DNA of 64,000 nt. Source: Candidatus Rokuibacteriota bacterium (lineage in GTDB: Bacteria > Methylomirabilota > Methylomirabilia > Rokubacteriales > CSP1-6). The DNA lies in assembly GCA_016200085.1 (NCBI GenBank), contig JACQFL010000042.1:1-64000 (forward strand), given 5' to 3'. The position numbers and the translations under genes were made by a program. This document shows, piece after piece, positions 62,411-64,000 of this stretch (positions within the stretch are counted from its first letter, which is position 1; every line of letters starts with the position of its first letter). Below the pieces are notes generated by a model. That model ran no database searches, was not told where the DNA came from, and worked only from the letters and a program-made list of their open reading frames with translations.

Positions 62411-62763
62411 TGAGCGGACGGCGCGCAGCGCGCGCGCAGGCCGGATGGTGCTGCTACCTGGTGGCCTGCGCCGACGGCACCCTCTACGCCGGCATCACCA
62501 CGCACCTGCCGCGCCGCCTCGCCGAGCACGATGCGGGCCGCGGCGCCCGCTACACGCGCGGGCGCGGCCCCGTGACGCTCCTGGCGAGCGAGGCCTGCGC
62601 CGACCGCGCGGCGGCCAGTCGTCGTGAAACCGCGCTCAAGCGCCTGTCCCGCGCCGGCAAACTGCTCTGGGCGCGCGGCCGAGGGGCGCGGCGGGGGCGG
62701 CGGGCGAATGGTATGCTCAGGCGCAGGTTGCCAATCTCGAAAGGAGCGCCGTCATGTCCGTGA
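62410..62763 (+). CDS. GIY-YIG nuclease-superfamily protein (UPF0213-like)
   Basis: 117 aa from ATG 62410. The core is [20 protein letters not shown] (Y-x-V in place of GIY, YAG in place of YIG), followed by [20 protein letters not shown] and a Glu in [20 protein letters not shown]. It ends in a basic tail that overlaps the RRM gene by 10 bp. These short proteins may be DNA structure-related nucleases; activity untested. Confidence 0.86.
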   Translation: MSGRRAARAQAGWCCYLVACADGTLYAGITTHLPRRLAEHDAGRGARYTRGRGPVTLLASEACADRAAASRRETALKRLSRAGKLLWARGRGARRGRRANGMLRRRLPISKGAPSCP

Positions 62764-63359
62764 AGCTGTTCGTGGGGGGCCTGTCGTTCACCACGTCGAA
62801 CGACAGCCTGCGCCAGGGCTTCGCCCGCTATGGGTCCGTCCTGTCCGCCACCGTGATGATGGACCGCGAGACCGGGCGGTCCCGGGGTTTCGGCTTCGTC
62901 GAGATGGCGACCACCGAGGAGGCCGAGCAGGCGATCAGCGGGATGAACGGCGCGGCGCTCGACGGGCGGACCATTCGCGTCGACAAGGCGACCCCGCGCG
63001 GCGCCGGTGGCCCTCCGAGCGGCGCGTTCCGCCGTCCTGGCGGCGACCGGCCGGGCTTCGGCAGCCGGCCCCCCGGCGCCGGCCCCGGCGGTCCACGTCC
63101 CGCGTTCGGCGGTCCGCCGCGTACCGGAGGCGGCTTTGGCTTCGACCGGGGCGCGCCCTCTCCCCCGGCCGGCGAGGCGCCGCCGCGACGCCGGAGCACG
63201 CCTGGCCCCGGACGCGGCGGCTGGGCCGATCGCCCCGGGGCCCAGCAGCGCAAGGAAGGCCAGGGACGCCCGAAGAAGGGCCCCGGCGCGGCGCGCCGCC
63301 AGAACGACCGCGGCCGCCGGAGCCTCGAGGACGAGGGCGGAGGGTACGGCCGGCGCTGA
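62754..63359 (+). CDS. RRM-type RNA-binding protein with Gly/Pro/Arg-rich tail
   Basis: 201 aa. A single RNA recognition motif fills the first 80 residues: RNP2 is KLFVGGLSF and RNP1 is [10 protein letters not shown]. The remainder is low-complexity Gly/Pro/Arg sequence ([37 protein letters not shown]), resembling cold-responsive or stress RNA-binding proteins. A good AAAGGAG ribosome site precedes the ATG although the start is inside the upstream gene. The tail could drive RNA or condensate binding. Confidence 0.93.
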   Translation: MSVKLFVGGLSFTTSNDSLRQGFARYGSVLSATVMMDRETGRSRGFGFVEMATTEEAEQAISGMNGAALDGRTIRVDKATPRGAGGPPSGAFRRPGGDRPGFGSRPPGAGPGGPRPAFGGPPRTGGGFGFDRGAPSPPAGEAPPRRRSTPGPGRGGWADRPGAQQRKEGQGRPKKGPGAARRQNDRGRRSLEDEGGGYGRR

Positions 63360-63380
63360 TCGTCCCTGCGCGCCGGCGTC

Positions 63381-64000
63381 TCAGGCGCGCCGAAACTCCC
63401 CCGGGATACGGCTCTCGAACGCCATCCGTCCCCCGCGCGGGCTCGTGAAGCCCAGCCGCGTGGCGTGCAGGCACAGACGCCGGATGGGATCGCGCCGGCT
63501 GCCGTAGGCGCGGTCGCCCGTGATCGGGTGGCCGAGCGCGGCGAGCTGGGCACGGATCTGGCCCCGGCGGCCGGTCTCCAGCGTGAGCTCGAGTACGGTG
63601 GAGCCGCGGCGACGCTCGAGCACGCGATAGCGCGTGATGGCCTCGCGCGCCCCCGGCCCCCGGCCCGGGCGCACGCGCCGTGCGCGGTCCTCGTGGAGCA
63701 GCCCTCCCAGCGTTCCCCCGGACGCCGCGACACGCCCGTCCACCACCGCGACGTACCCTCGCTCCACCGTGCGCGCCTCGAACTGCGCCTGCAGGCGCCG
63801 CTTGGCCTCGGGCGACTTGGCGAAGACGAGGAGCCCCGACGTCTCGCGGTCGAGGCGATGCACGATGAAGAGCCGGACGCGGCCCGGCAAGGCGTGGACG
63901 TACTCGCGGAGCATCCGGTAGGCGGTCCGATCGCGCTCGCGCTCCGTCGCGATGGTGAGCAGGCCCGCCGGCTTGTCAACGACGAGCAGGTCGTCGTCCT
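63381..64000 (-). CDS. RluA-family pseudouridine synthase, N-terminus beyond the window
   Basis: The visible 206 codons start with DDDLLVVDKPAGLLTIATER and contain the catalytic Asp motif HRLDRETSGLLVFAKS. Then come ERGYVAVVDG, the TGRRGQIRAQLAALGHPITG segment (usually TGRTHQIR; here RGQIR) and GDRAYGSRRDP. It ends in RIPGEFRRA. This resembles 23S rRNA or tRNA pseudouridine synthases. The start codon and any S4 domain are off the right edge. Confidence 0.9.
   Translation of the reverse strand, partial: DDDLLVVDKPAGLLTIATERERDRTAYRMLREYVHALPGRVRLFIVHRLDRETSGLLVFAKSPEAKRRLQAQFEARTVERGYVAVVDGRVAASGGTLGGLLHEDRARRVRPGRGPGAREAITRYRVLERRRGSTVLELTLETGRRGQIRAQLAALGHPITGDRAYGSRRDPIRRLCLHATRLGFTSPRGGRMAFESRIPGEFRRA

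Overview
The window is about 64 kb of very GC-rich bacterial DNA (roughly 70% by eye) from an unnamed organism. Two complete branched-chain-amino-acid-type (Liv) ABC importers, a CoxL-type molybdenum hydroxylase, an LLM-class oxidoreductase, hydantoinases, NAD-dependent formate dehydrogenase with tetrahydrofolate C1 enzymes, and NHEJ-type ligases fit a soil or sediment bacterium such as Candidatus Rokubacteria/Methylomirabilota or a metabolically versatile proteobacterium. There is no rRNA or phylogenetic marker, so this is inference. No tRNA, rRNA, CRISPR array, transposase or integrase was recognised. No gap longer than 300 bases lacks a gene.

Layout. 1-5803 (minus): a two-partner secretion pair, an FHA-like exoprotein running off the left edge and its outer-membrane TpsB transporter. 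6082-7972: pirin, a DUF4864 protein and a periplasmic histidine-phosphatase-like protein. 8034-22141 (minus): one long, tightly overlapping gene run, GntR regulator, Liv importer (binding protein, fused permease, two ATPases), enamidase-like amidohydrolase, DUF1015, NUDIX, DUF1185, LLM oxidoreductase, molybdenum hydroxylase large subunit and an IlvD/Edd dehydratase. It looks like an importer plus catabolic pathway for a cyclic or N-heterocyclic compound. 22214-24871 (plus): a URO-D-like protein, a decayed peptide-binding protein and a TPR protein. 24875-27750 (minus): chromate transporter and an iron-uptake operon (cupredoxin, FTR1 permease, tiny HemP-like gene) behind a DtxR-type operator. 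27781-32750 (minus): a split LigD, a DUF362 protein, two methyltransferases and a P-loop protein.

32812-42762 (plus): hydantoinase/oxoprolinase A and B, an FAD oxidoreductase and a second complete Liv importer. 42790-44064: two decayed copies of an ABC_sub_bind protein in a lower-GC patch, followed by a Uma2 gene. 44868-52693 (minus): formate dehydrogenase catalytic subunit, formate-THF ligase, methenyl-THF cyclohydrolase, a fused NuoE-NuoF diaphorase and a DUF420 membrane protein, linking formate oxidation to C1-folate metabolism. 52808-59382 (minus): a VapBC-type pair, a second LigD ligase, gamma-glutamyltransferase, membrane and YdcF-like proteins, a frameshifted dienelactone hydrolase and a DUF993 protein. 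59622-63359 (plus): 4-alpha-glucanotransferase, an EamA transporter, a GIY-YIG protein and an RRM protein. The right edge cuts an RluA-type pseudouridine synthase.

Noncoding signals stand out. Long inverted repeats and 84-bp tandem repeats sit in gaps, including just after the binding-protein gene in both Liv clusters. Several genes have a -10-like hexamer 6-8 nt before an SD-less start (possible leaderless mRNAs). At least two genes appear to start with CTG inside a CTGA stop/start overlap.
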